Assembly: GCA_002413185.1 (NCBI GenBank)
Contig: DHWM01000182.1
Location: 1-12,228 of the forward strand
Reading direction: 5' to 3'
From: Actinobacteria bacterium UBA5182
Lineage (GTDB): Bacteria; Actinomycetota; UBA4738
Length of the DNA: 12,228 nucleotides
The position numbers and the translations under genes were made by a program. How positions within the stretch are numbered: the first letter of the stretch is position 1; each line of letters opens with the position of its first letter. Below the pieces are notes generated by a model that did no database searches, had not been told where the DNA came from, and saw nothing but the letters and a program-made list of their open reading frames with translations. This document shows positions 1 to 6,732 of this stretch, piece after piece.

Positions 1-22
1 TAGTCTCTGCGAACTAGTCCTA

Positions 23-39
23 GAGGAGTCTCGCTCCTC
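23..39. other. Small perfect hairpin at window start
   Basis: GAGGAG (23-28) and CTCCTC (34-39) form a perfect 6-bp stem around a 5-base loop. No T-tract follows on the plus strand, so an intrinsic terminator is not well supported. It could be a terminator or processing hairpin of a gene lying left of the window. The remaining bases up to 147 hold no recognisable gene. Confidence 0.25.
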
Positions 40-147
40 AGTCAGCGCCTCACAGGCCCCAGGCCTCCAGGGCTGTTTCCTCGGTGGGTCCCCGGGTAAC
101 CTCGAAAGAAGACCCGCATGATCGACGATCCGAGAGGAGGAACACGC

Positions 148-609
148 ATGTCCACCATCGAACAATCCATCGAGGTGAAGGTGCCGGTGCAGACCGCGTA
201 CAACCAGTGGACGCAATTCGAGGAGTTCCCGAACTTCATGGAGGGCGTCCAGTCGGTGCAGCAGCTAGACGACGAGCGCCTGCACTGGAAGGCGGAGATT
301 GGCGGCCAGGAACGCGAATGGGATGCCGAGATCACCGAGCAGAAGCCCCACCAGCGGGTGGCGTGGCGGAGCACCACCGGGGCCACCAACGCCGGCGTGG
401 TGACCTTCCACCACATCGACCCCCAGACGACCAGGGTGATGCTCCAGATGGAGTTCGAGCCCGTAGGCGTCAAGGAGAAGCTCGGAGACGCCCTTGGGAT
501 CGCAGAGCGAAGGGTGAAGGGCGACCTGGAGCGGTTCAAGGAATTCATCGAGAGTCGCGGCCGGGAGACCGGAGCGTGGCGGGGCGAGATCGACCAGAAG
601 AGCGCCTGA
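148..609 (+). CDS. SRPBCC (START-like / polyketide cyclase-type) family protein
   Basis: A 153-residue cytosolic protein of the SRPBCC helix-grip fold, which encloses a hydrophobic ligand pocket. The family-like pattern runs from an N-terminal strand and the Trp-Thr-Gln-Phe-Glu-Glu-Phe-Pro helix (about residues 18-27), through repeated Trp-containing strands (for example Glu-Trp-Asp-Ala-Glu-Ile-Thr-Glu near residue 55), to a long amphipathic C-terminal helix ending in a Trp-Arg-Gly motif. The start chosen is ATG 148, because a strong Shine-Dalgarno (GAGAGGAGG, 132-140) sits 7 bases upstream; an in-frame ATG at 118 has no such site. The gene stands alone and is closed by the hairpin terminator at 659-686. 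No signal peptide or membrane segment is visible. Ligand and reaction cannot be read from the sequence; members of this subgroup are usually annotated only as cyclase/dehydrase or SRPBCC. Family assignment is firm, function unknown. Confidence 0.88.
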   Translation: MSTIEQSIEVKVPVQTAYNQWTQFEEFPNFMEGVQSVQQLDDERLHWKAEIGGQEREWDAEITEQKPHQRVAWRSTTGATNAGVVTFHHIDPQTTRVMLQMEFEPVGVKEKLGDALGIAERRVKGDLERFKEFIESRGRETGAWRGEIDQKSA

Positions 610-658
610 CCAACCGCAGCGACGCCACGACCGGGAACGACCGCGAAGGTCCGGAGGG

Positions 659-686
659 AGCCGGCGGGAGACCGCCGGCTTCTTTC
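659..686 (+). terminator. Intrinsic terminator after the SRPBCC gene
   Basis: Bases 659-667 (AGCCGGCGG) pair perfectly with 672-680 (CCGCCGGCT) around a GAGA tetraloop, and TCTTTC follows directly. The 9-bp GC-rich stem plus T-rich tail is a classical Rho-independent terminator for plus-strand transcription leaving the SRPBCC gene, about 50 bases after its stop. It separates that gene from the hemerythrin gene at 770. Confidence 0.85.
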
Positions 687-769
687 GTCGGGGGCACGAG
701 CGTCAGTTTCGGCATACGGCTTCATGGAAATGCTCGGCGAACATCCGACCACCGGAAGGGGCAAGAGGA

Positions 770-1354
770 ATGGACGCGATCACCCTGTTGAAGGCCGATC
801 ACAAGACCGTCGAGGGCCTGTTCAAGCGATTCGAAGGCGCGGGCGACCGCGCGCACAAGACCAAGCGCAAGATCGTCGACAAGATCATCGAGGAGCTCTC
901 GGTGCACGCCGCCATCGAGGAGCAGGTGTTCTATCCGGCGGTTCGGGAACGGGCCGGGGAGACCGAGGACATGGTCCTCGAGTCGCTGGAGGAACACCAC
1001 ATCGTGAAGTGGACGCTGCCCGAGCTCGAGAAGACCGATCCTGCCGACGAACGCTTCGATGCGAAGGTCACGGTCCTTATCGAAAGCGTTCGGCACCACG
1101 TCAAGGAGGAAGAGCAGGACTTGTTCAAGCGGGTCCGACGAGGGGTGTCCCGTTCGGAGCTCCAAGAGCTCGGGGCGCAGTTGGAGGAAGCCAAGAAGAC
1201 GGCGCCCACGCGGCCGCACCCTCGTTCGCCGGGTGAGCCGCCCGGGAACCTCGTCGCCGGGCCTGCCGCCGCGGTCATGGACGCGGGGAAGAAGGTGGCC
1301 GGGGCAGGGGTGGACGTGCTCAAGAGCGCCCTCCCGGTGGGAGGGCCGTCCTAG
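770..1354 (+). CDS. Hemerythrin HHE cation-binding domain protein
   Basis: A 194-residue protein with an N-terminal hemerythrin-like four-helix bundle (about residues 1-125) expected to hold a di-iron or similar metal centre. Candidate ligands in the usual spacing are His11 (in Ala-Asp-His-Lys), His46 and Glu50 (in His-Ala-Ala-Ile-Glu-Glu), His76/His77, and His109/His110 with Glu113-115 (in His-His-Val-Lys-Glu-Glu-Glu). Residues from about 130 to 194 form a Pro/Gly-rich tail ending in an Ala/Val-rich, possibly amphipathic segment that is not part of the core fold. ATG 770 is preceded by a purine-rich ribosome site (AAGGGGCAAGAGG, 756-768). Family members bind oxygen, nitric oxide or iron and are often linked to oxidative or nitrosative stress; which applies here cannot be read. 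The gene stands alone, downstream of a terminator. No signal peptide is seen. Confidence 0.9.
   Translation: MDAITLLKADHKTVEGLFKRFEGAGDRAHKTKRKIVDKIIEELSVHAAIEEQVFYPAVRERAGETEDMVLESLEEHHIVKWTLPELEKTDPADERFDAKVTVLIESVRHHVKEEEQDLFKRVRRGVSRSELQELGAQLEEAKKTAPTRPHPRSPGEPPGNLVAGPAAAVMDAGKKVAGAGVDVLKSALPVGGPS
1328..1346 (+). other. Perfect hairpin overlapping the 3' end of the hemerythrin gene
   Basis: GCCCTCCC (1328-1335) and GGGAGGGC (1339-1346) form a perfect 8-bp stem with a 3-base loop, within the last codons of the hemerythrin gene. There is no T-tract, so it may be a weak or Rho-assisted terminator, an mRNA-stabilising 3' stem, or a by-product of GC-rich codons. Confidence 0.35.
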
Positions 1355-1421
1355 GAAGCACCGAAGATGATCCGCCCTCTGAGGAGCGACCCCGGCGCGA
1401 CGCTGGCGATCACGAGCTGCC

Positions 1422-1565
1422 CTATGCGGAGAACCCGTCGGCGCCTGAGGCCGACCTCTCCGGTCTTGCCGGCAACAGAGGCTGGGCCCTGATGACAGCC
1501 TCCGCCACCTCGACGATCTCCATGTTCATCCGCCGGGCCTGATCGCGCAGGGTCCCGGCATCAGG
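1422..1565 (-). pseudogene. C-terminal remnant of a probable ANTAR-domain regulator
   Basis: Reading leftward from about 1565 to a TAG stop at 1422-1424, the frame encodes a stretch containing Thr-Leu-Arg-Asp-Gln-Ala-Arg-Arg-Met-Asn, then Glu-Ile-Val-Glu-Val-Ala-Glu-Ala-Val-Ile. This resembles the last helix of ANTAR domains, which have a Leu-Arg-x-x-Ala-Arg segment followed by a (D/E)-Val-Ala-x-x-(I/V) segment. ANTAR proteins bind paired RNA hairpins and prevent transcription termination. Only this end is present. Further upstream in the same frame nothing ANTAR-like remains, and the plus strand there begins to read as a MNT antitoxin, so the gene seems cut at about 1565-1577. Codon use (G/C at third positions) is consistent with former coding. 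The match is short, so identity is tentative. The flanking 1355-1421 shows nothing recognisable. Confidence 0.4.
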
Positions 1566-1576
1566 ACCGGTGCCGG

Positions 1577-1698
1577 GTGGAGCTCGAGCTTGCCCCGCTT
1601 CTCGGGAACCGGAAGATCGAGCTCCGGACCTACGAGGATCTAGCCGGTTCTTCCGAGACGAGGTCCGGGCGACGGCCATGTCTTTGTATGACGCGGCC
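1577..1698 (+). pseudogene. Remnant of a MNT-type nucleotidyltransferase antitoxin (MntA-like), C-terminal part
   Basis: From 1577 the plus strand reads Val-Glu-Leu-Glu-Leu-Ala-Pro-Leu-Leu-Gly, then Lys-Ile-Glu-Leu-Arg-Thr-Tyr-Glu-Asp-Leu. Near 1640 the frame shifts and the reading continues as Ser-Arg-Phe-Phe-Arg-Asp-Glu-Val-Arg-Ala-Thr-Ala to about 1698. Together this matches the C-terminal signature of MNT nucleotidyltransferases (VxLRTxEDLSRxFRDEV), the antitoxin partners of HepT, which AMPylate the toxin. The one-base change of frame lies in GAGGATCTAGCCGG, where a base appears to be missing. The N-terminal catalytic half, including the Gly-Ser and Asp-x-Asp motifs, is absent. The reading runs directly into the HepT remnant with no stop or new start between them. 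Confidence 0.65.
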
Positions 1699-2024
1699 CT
1701 GGACGACGTTCGCGTCCGGCACATGATCGAGGCCGCCCACAAGGCGACCGAGTTCTCCGTGTCGATCTCGCGGAGACCTCCAGACCGACGAGCTTCTGCG
1801 ACTCCCACCCACGAAGCTGGTCGAGATCGTCGGTGAGGCAGCGAAGCAGGTGGCTGAGGAAGGCGAAGCGGTACCCCCAGGTTCCGTGGGCAGAAGCCGC
1901 CCGCATGCGCGACCGGCTCGTGCATCACTACTTCGACATCAACCTCGATGTCCTGTGGTCGACCGTGACGCAGGATCTCCCCGCTCTCCTCGAGGCGATC
2001 GAAGAGTCCGGCACCGCGAGCTGA
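1699..2024 (+). pseudogene. Frameshifted HepT-like (DUF86) RNase toxin
   Basis: Three consecutive pieces in three frames rebuild a HepT protein. Frame one (from 1699) reads Asp-Asp-Val-Arg-Val-Arg-His-Met-Ile-Glu-Ala-Ala. After a shift near 1770-1775 the next frame reads Asp-Leu-Gln-Thr-Asp-Glu-Leu-Leu and Ile-Val-Gly-Glu-Ala-Ala-Lys. After a second shift at the run of five C (1874-1878) the third frame reads Val-Pro-Trp-Ala-Glu, then Met-Arg-Asp-Arg-Leu-Val-His-His-Tyr-Phe, and ends at TGA 2022-2024. Arg (1908), His (1923) and Tyr (1929) form an intact R-x4-H-x-Y motif, the catalytic and AMPylation-target signature of HepT toxins. Removing one C from the run restores a family-like Val-Pro-Gln-Val-Pro-Trp. 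With at least two frameshifts here and one in the adjoining MNT remnant, the pair should be dead unless these are assembly errors. Bases 2025-2154 hold only the leader of the next gene. Confidence 0.78.
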
Positions 2025-2154
2025 TCGGCTCTGCGCTCTGAAGAGGAGGCCGATGACGGCGCCGAGCCCATGCATGCGGAGGGTCGCCTATGCTCTGTCC
2101 GCCTTCCCCGTGACATCCGGCCGGGCGCGCCCTGGCCGATGGGAGGAGCGAGGG

Positions 2155-5100
2155 ATGGCCGAGACCAACCCGGACCGCGGACCTCTGGTCATGCACGGTT
2201 GGTGGTCGCTCGATTCCCGGCTCCATTTGTGGGGAGAGGACACCGCCCGACTCGGCAGGAGGCCCCTCCTGGCGGACACCACGCGGAAGGGTCCGCCTCG
2301 CATCCCGGCGCACCCGTTCGCCGCCTCCACTCGGAAGCTCGCCGGAGCGCTGCCCCTGGCCGGGGCGGAGGTCGGCCGGGGCCGCGCGGCTCTTCTGCTG
2401 CCGTCGGCCGGGGGCCGGCCGCTGGCCTCGAGCGCGATACCTCCCTGGCGGGTCCCCGCCCCGCGGGGCCGGCGAGTGTTGGCGCCCTGGATGGTGCCGG
2501 TCCTGGTGCTTCCGGCCGGTCCTGCCCTCGACGTCCTCCCGAGCCTGTCCCGACAATCCGCCCGTGGCGTCGTCCCCGGCGACTCGATCGGCTTCCTGGA
2601 CCGCGTCCTCGAGATCGGGCTGGAGGTGGCGGCCCGCGGACGTCTCCTGCCCGGGGTCCGGACCCACCTGGGCGGGAGGGCGGTGGCGAGGTGGCTGCCC
2701 GTGCCCGCCCCCGACCACGATGAGCGGATCCGGCTGCTCGCCGAGGCCATGCCGCCGTCCTGCCGCGCTGAGTTCACCGATCCCTCCGGCGGGCGGGGCG
2801 CTGGCGGTCGAGCGGGCTGGGCAGGCCGCGCCCCTGGGGCCATCCTGTTCGATCTCCTGGGAGCCGTCGTCGACGAGGTCGCTCGGTCCGCACTCGCCCG
2901 CCACCGCCTGCTCCCAGCTCGCCGGGGGCGTCCGCCCCGCGTTCGCCCGGCGGAGGAGGCGTTCGTCACCGCCCTGACGTCGGCGGATCCGACCATCGAC
3001 GCGGAGCCTGGCGAGGTGGCGAAGCTCGAACGGGTCCTGGTGGAGTGGTACCGATCGGGCTTGCACCCGGCCGGCGCGGTGCGCACGTGCTTCCGGCTCG
3101 CGCCTCCGGAGACCGAGCCCGAAGCAGCCGACCAGGGGTCCGACCCTGCCGGCCAGGAAACGGCCGGATCCAAGGGGAAGCGGAACGGCGAGGACCCCTG
3201 GCGCATCGAGTTCCTCCTGCAGTCCGTCGAAGACCCCAGCTTGATGGTCTCGGCCACCGAGGTGTGGCGAGCCCGGCACCGGCTGCCGTTCCTCGATCGC
3301 AGCCTGGACCACCCCCAGGAACGGCTTCTCGCCGACCTGGGGGTCGCGAGCCGCCTGTACCCGGCGCTCGAGGCGGCCCTGGACGTGGCCCGGCCCGTAG
3401 AGCTGGCCACCGACGCCGCCGGGGCGCTGGACTTCCTCGGCGAGGGGGCGCCCCTGCTCGAGCAAGCCGGGTTCGGGGTGCTGGTCCCCCCGTGGTGGCG
3501 GACCACCCGGCTCGGCGTCCGCCTGAAGGCCCGTTCGAAGCCGAAAGGAGCCGTCGCGACCGAAAGCCGCTTCGGCCTGCAGGCCCTGTGCGACTTCCGC
3601 TACGAGGTCGCTCTGGGGGATCGAACGCTCTCGGCGACCGAGCTTCGGGAACTGGCCCGACTGAAGGCCCCTCTGGTGCGGGTTCGCGGCCAGTGGGTGG
3701 AGCTGCACCGGGAGGACATCGAGGCGGCCCTGCGGCTGGTCGACCAACGGGCCCCCGGCGCGTCCGTTGCGCAGGGCGAGACGACCGCCGCCGAGGTCCT
3801 GCGAGTCGGGCTCGGCCTCGCTCCCTCGTCCGTGGGGCTGCCGGTGGTCGGGGTGGAGGCCGACGGGTGGCTCGGCGAATTGCTGTCGGCCGACCGGCGG
3901 CCGGAACCCGTGCCGACTCCCGAGGGGTTCCGAGGAACGCTCCGCCCGTACCAGGAGCGGGGGCTGGCCTGGCTGGCCTTTCTCGACGGTGTCGGGATGG
4001 GCGCGTGCCTGGCCGACGACATGGGCCTCGGCAAGACCATCCAGCTCCTCGCCCTGCTCCTGGCCGAGCGCCGTGCGGGACCGGGGAAACGGCGGCGCCG
4101 TCCCGGGCCCACGCTGCTGGTGTGCCCCATGTCGGTCGTCGGCAACTGGCAGCGCGAGACCGAGCGCTTCGCTCCCGGGCTGTCGGTCCACGTCCACCAC
4201 GGCACTGCCCGCCACCGCGGACGGGCCCTGGATCGCCCGGCCCGGAAGGCCGATCTCGTCATCACGACCTACAACCTGGTGGCTCGGGACCATGAGACGC
4301 TCGCGGGGACCCGCTGGGCACGGATCGTTCTCGACGAGGCTCAGAACATCAAGAATCCCGCGGCAAGGCAGACCCGGGCCGTACGCGCCCTCTCCGCCGC
4401 TCGCCGGATCGCCATGACCGGCACGCCGGTGGAGAACCGGCTGTCCGAGCTGTGGTCGATCATGGAGTTCCTGAACCCAGGTCTGCTCGGGTCGGCCGGA
4501 GCGTTTAGGGAACGGTTCGCCGTGCCCATCGAGCGGTTTCGCGACGAGGATGCCAGCAGGCTCCTCAAGAGCATCACCGGCCCATTCCTCCTCCGGCGCC
4601 TCAAGACCGACCGCTCGATCATCGCCGACCTGCCGGAGAAGGTGGAGATCAAGGTGTTCTGCAACCTCACCCGAGAACAGGCGACCTTGTACCAGTCCGT
4701 GGTCGACGACATGCTGGAGCGGATCGAAAGGACCGAGGGCATCGAACGCCGAGGGCTCGTGCTCGCCACCATGATGAGGCTCAAGCAGGTCTGCAACCAC
4801 CCCACCCAGCTGCTGCGAGACGGTTCCCGGCTGGAGGGCCGCTCCGGCAAGGTCGCCCGGATCGAGGAGATCCTGGAGGAGGTCCTCGCCGAGGGGGACC
4901 GGGCCCTGTGCTTCACCCAGTTCGCCGAGATGGGCCACCTGCTGCACCGGCACCTGCTGGAGCGCCTCGGGCTGGACGTGCCGTTCCTGCATGGCGGGGT
5001 CCCCAAGCGGTCGCGCGACGAGATGGTGGCGGCGTTCCAGTCCGAGCGCGGATCCCCCGTCATGCTGCTGTCGCTCAAGGCAGGCGGGGTCGGGCTCAAC

Positions 5101-5385
5101 CTGACGGCGGCCAACCACGTGATCCACTTCGACCGGTGGTGGAATCCGGCGGTGGAGGACCAGGCTACCGACCGGGTGTTCCGGATCGGCCAGCAGCGCA
5201 ACGTGCAGGTTCGAAAGTTCGTGTGCGTGGGGACCCTGGAAGAGCGCATCGACCGGATGATCGACGACAAGCGCGATCTCGCAGAGCGGATCGTGGGTGC
5301 CGGGGAGGCCTGGCTCACCGAACTGTCCACCGCTGCGCTCCGGGAGCTGGTGGCCCTGTCGGCGGACGCGGTGGCGGAGGCCTGA
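2155..5385 (+). CDS. SNF2-family DEAD/DEAH-type ATPase (HelZ-like)
   Basis: A protein of about 1076 residues. Residues 1 to about 590 are the poorly characterised N-terminal part of bacterial SNF2 proteins, opening with His-Gly-Trp-Trp-Ser...Leu-His-Leu-Trp-Gly-Glu. It contains a charged linker near residues 318-345 and a SNF2-helicase-associated region around 475-570. The ATPase core follows: Asp-Asp-Met-Gly-Leu-Gly-Lys-Thr (621-628, Walker A), Asp-Glu-Ala-Gln (727-730, Walker B), Met-Thr-Gly-Thr-Pro (754-758), then the C-terminal RecA lobe with Leu-His-Gly-Gly (945-948), Ser-Leu-Lys-Ala-Gly-Gly-Val-Gly-Leu-Asn (from 973) and Gln-Ala-Thr-Asp-Arg-Val-Phe-Arg-Ile-Gly-Gln (1003-1013, arginine finger). 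All motifs are intact. SNF2 ATPases translocate on double-stranded DNA and displace bound proteins. ATG 2155 has a strong ribosome site (GGGAGGAG, 2141-2148); an in-frame start at 2053 is less likely. One base separates it from the SWIM gene. Confidence 0.95.
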   Translation: MAETNPDRGPLVMHGWWSLDSRLHLWGEDTARLGRRPLLADTTRKGPPRIPAHPFAASTRKLAGALPLAGAEVGRGRAALLLPSAGGRPLASSAIPPWRVPAPRGRRVLAPWMVPVLVLPAGPALDVLPSLSRQSARGVVPGDSIGFLDRVLEIGLEVAARGRLLPGVRTHLGGRAVARWLPVPAPDHDERIRLLAEAMPPSCRAEFTDPSGGRGAGGRAGWAGRAPGAILFDLLGAVVDEVARSALARHRLLPARRGRPPRVRPAEEAFVTALTSADPTIDAEPGEVAKLERVLVEWYRSGLHPAGAVRTCFRLAPPETEPEAADQGSDPAGQETAGSKGKRNGEDPWRIEFLLQSVEDPSLMVSATEVWRARHRLPFLDRSLDHPQERLLADLGVASRLYPALEAALDVARPVELATDAAGALDFLGEGAPLLEQAGFGVLVPPWWRTTRLGVRLKARSKPKGAVATESRFGLQALCDFRYEVALGDRTLSATELRELARLKAPLVRVRGQWVELHREDIEAALRLVDQRAPGASVAQGETTAAEVLRVGLGLAPSSVGLPVVGVEADGWLGELLSADRRPEPVPTPEGFRGTLRPYQERGLAWLAFLDGVGMGACLADDMGLGKTIQLLALLLAERRAGPGKRRRRPGPTLLVCPMSVVGNWQRETERFAPGLSVHVHHGTARHRGRALDRPARKADLVITTYNLVARDHETLAGTRWARIVLDEAQNIKNPAARQTRAVRALSAARRIAMTGTPVENRLSELWSIMEFLNPGLLGSAGAFRERFAVPIERFRDEDASRLLKSITGPFLLRRLKTDRSIIADLPEKVEIKVFCNLTREQATLYQSVVDDMLERIERTEGIERRGLVLATMMRLKQVCNHPTQLLRDGSRLEGRSGKVARIEEILEEVLAEGDRALCFTQFAEMGHLLHRHLLERLGLDVPFLHGGVPKRSRDEMVAAFQSERGSPVMLLSLKAGGVGLNLTAANHVIHFDRWWNPAVEDQATDRVFRIGQQRNVQVRKFVCVGTLEERIDRMIDDKRDLAERIVGAGEAWLTELSTAALRELVALSADAVAEA

Positions 5386-5386
5386 G

Positions 5387-6361
5387 GTGGCGCCCAGGTC
5401 ACGACGACGATCTCCCCGGTCGGCGATGTCGTCCTACACGTCCTGGTACCCGCCGGCCTCCCGGCCCCGTCCGGCCGACGGGATCCGGGCGCGGAGCCGG
5501 CGGGGGGACATCGGCGATACGTGGTGGTCGAAGCGGTTCATCGAGATCCTGGAGTCCTTCGACATGGGCGCCCGCCTGACCCGAGGTCGCCGGTATGCCC
5601 GGGCGGGGCAGGTCCTCGGGCTCGACGTGTCGCCGGGCCAGGTTACCTCCCGAGTCCAGGGATCCCGGGCCGCCCCGTACAGTGTGCGCATCGCCGTGCT
5701 CCCCCTGTCGGAGAAGGACTGGGCGCGCGCCGAGGAGGCCATGGCCTCCCGGGCCGTGTTCCTGGCGAGGCTGCTGGCGGGCGAGATGCCGAGGGAGATC
5801 GAGGAAGCCTTTCTCGCCACCCGGCTTGCCCTGTTCCCGGCGTCTTCCCGCGACCTCACCACCGACTGTACCTGCCCCGACTGGGCCAACCCCTGCAAGC
5901 ACATCGCGGCGACGTATTACCTGCTGGCCGAGGCGTTCGACGCCGATCCCTTCCTCATCTTCCGGTGGAGGGGACGCGATCGTGAGGCACTGCTCCGACG
6001 GCTCCGGGCCAGGCGGGCGGGGGAGGAAATCGATTCGGCTGGCCGGGACGGCGGATCACGAGCCGAGCTGGACAATGCCGGTGCGGCCGGGTGGATCGAG
6101 GCGCTGTGGGCCGGTCCCGCCGTCGAGACGCCTCCGCTTCCAACCGCGGTGGCGGACTTCTGGGCTGCTGGGGTCACCGTGGAGGCGGTTGCGCATCCCC
6201 GGGCCTCCGAGGTGCCGGAGGCGCTCCTGCGCCAGCTCGAGTCGCCCGGCCTCGACGTCAGGGGTGCAGGACTCGAGGACTTGCTGGCCCAGGCGTACGG
6301 CGCAATCGCCGCCGAAGCCGAACGGCGAGCCCTGGGCTCCCCCGAGGCTGGCGAACGGTAG
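5387..6361 (+). CDS. SWIM zinc-finger protein, partner of the SNF2 ATPase
   Basis: A 324-residue protein with a SWIM finger: Cys161-Thr-Cys163, then Cys170-Lys-His172, followed by Ile-Ala-Ala-Thr-Tyr-Tyr-Leu-Leu-Ala-Glu. This is the CxCx(n)CxH zinc pattern used for DNA or protein binding. The N-terminal part carries Gly-Asp-Thr-Trp-Trp-Ser-Lys-Arg-Phe (about residues 45-53) and an Arg/Gly-rich Arg-Gly-Arg-Arg-Tyr-Ala-Arg-Ala-Gly segment, both common in bacterial SWIM proteins encoded beside SNF2 helicases. I choose GTG 5387 because GGAGG (5376-5380), inside the end of the SNF2 gene, lies 6 bases before it and makes translation coupled. ATG 5426 in the same frame is the alternative but has no ribosome site. 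The region after residue 200 is Ala/Arg-rich and not recognised. It probably works in a complex with the SNF2 ATPase; the function of such pairs is not established. Confidence 0.9.
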   Translation: MAPRSRRRSPRSAMSSYTSWYPPASRPRPADGIRARSRRGDIGDTWWSKRFIEILESFDMGARLTRGRRYARAGQVLGLDVSPGQVTSRVQGSRAAPYSVRIAVLPLSEKDWARAEEAMASRAVFLARLLAGEMPREIEEAFLATRLALFPASSRDLTTDCTCPDWANPCKHIAATYYLLAEAFDADPFLIFRWRGRDREALLRRLRARRAGEEIDSAGRDGGSRAELDNAGAAGWIEALWAGPAVETPPLPTAVADFWAAGVTVEAVAHPRASEVPEALLRQLESPGLDVRGAGLEDLLAQAYGAIAAEAERRALGSPEAGER

Positions 6362-6377
6362 TACCGGGTTGCAACAC

Positions 6378-6393
6378 GGCCCGCCGTCGGGCC
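6378..6393 (+). terminator. Possible hairpin terminator after the SNF2-SWIM unit
   Basis: GGCCCG (6378-6383) pairs perfectly with CGGGCC (6388-6393) around a CCGT loop, 17 bases after the SWIM stop codon. No T-tract follows, so termination is only suggested by position. Confidence 0.35.
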
Positions 6394-6445
6394 ACGGGGC
6401 TTCAGACGTTTCCCCAGGTCAACGGTCCATTTTCGGGGGTCGCCC

Positions 6446-6467
6446 GTGAGCACCGCGTGAGCACCGC
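6446..6467. repeat. Tandem 11-bp direct repeat
   Basis: GTGAGCACCGC occurs twice head to tail (6446-6456 and 6457-6467) without mismatch. It lies in the non-coding stretch between the SWIM gene and the tRNA-Leu, about 58 bases beyond the tRNA 3' end. Short tandem repeats beside a tRNA 3' end can be relics of integrase arm-binding sites, but two copies may also be chance. Nothing else recognisable was seen in 6362-6524. Confidence 0.6.
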
Positions 6468-6524
6468 GGAACATCGTGCATTCGTGAAACACTCTGATCT
6501 GCGCGTTTGCCTTCAAAGACGAAG

Positions 6525-6609
6525 TGCCCGGGGTGGGATTCGAACCCACACGCCCCTAGGGGGCCGTGGCTTTTAAGGCCACATCGTCTGCCAATTCCGA
6601 CACCCGGGC
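6525..6609 (-). tRNA. tRNA-Leu (anticodon UAA)
   Basis: An 85-base tRNA folds completely on the minus strand. The acceptor stem pairs GCCCGGG (6609-6603) with CCCGGGC (6532-6526), and the discriminator base is A at 6525, as expected for leucine. The D-stem is TCG/CGA, the anticodon stem GTGGC/GCCAC with loop CTTAAAA (anticodon TAA), and the T arm GTGGG-TTCGAAT-CCCAC. A long type II variable arm with a GCCCC/GGGGC stem confirms the Leu class. The 3' CCA is not encoded. It reads UUA codons, which are very rare in DNA of this composition, so it may serve few genes. Confidence 0.97.
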
Positions 6610-6618
6610 GGCTCGAAA

Positions 6619-6624
6619 AGTCTA
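6619..6624 (-). promoter_or_regulatory. Possible -10 box for tRNA-Leu
   Basis: On the minus strand TAGACT lies 9 bases before the first tRNA base, matching the TAnnnT core of a sigma-70 -10 element and giving a start point just ahead of the tRNA. No convincing -35 box is found 16-18 bases further upstream, so support is positional only. Confidence 0.4.
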
Positions 6625-6707
6625 CGTCCGGGGACCGGGGCGGCGAGCGGCCGAACGCCGATGGAAGGCTCCGGCACACCCGAGGCGAGAGACTTGCCCC
6701 CGGCCTG

Positions 6708-6713
6708 TACACT
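6708..6713 (+). promoter_or_regulatory. Possible -10 box for the lipoprotein gene
   Basis: TACACT, preceded by TG, fits the TAnnnT pattern. It would give a transcript starting near 6719, just ahead of the ribosome site AAGGAG (6722-6727). No clear -35 box was found at the normal distance. Confidence 0.3.
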
Positions 6714-6732
6714 TCGCGCCCAAGGAGTGGCC

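Noticed and set aside
42..764. Minus-strand open frame of 240 codons opposite the SRPBCC gene
   Set aside because: Composition is Ser/Arg/Pro-rich without motifs, and it runs through the terminator hairpin; the plus-strand gene has a strong ribosome site and family pattern.
1355..1421. Possible terminator or small gene after the hemerythrin gene
   Set aside because: No hairpin with a T-tract and no start codon with a ribosome site could be found; the only hairpin is inside the coding end at 1328-1346.
1422..2075. Full-length minus-strand frame of 217 codons as an intact gene
   Set aside because: Only its last 48 residues look coding (ANTAR-like). The rest is antisense to the MNT-HepT remnant and reads as low-complexity sequence.
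1939..5127. A minus-strand open frame of 1062 codons
   Set aside because: It lies opposite the SNF2 ATPase gene, which has every family motif. The minus-strand product is a low-complexity Gly/Pro/Arg/Gln-rich string with no domain, as expected for a shadow frame in GC-rich DNA.
6525..6609. A second copy of the tRNA-Leu 3' end marking an integrated island
   Set aside because: No direct repeat of the T-arm and acceptor sequence was found elsewhere in the window, and no integrase gene is present.
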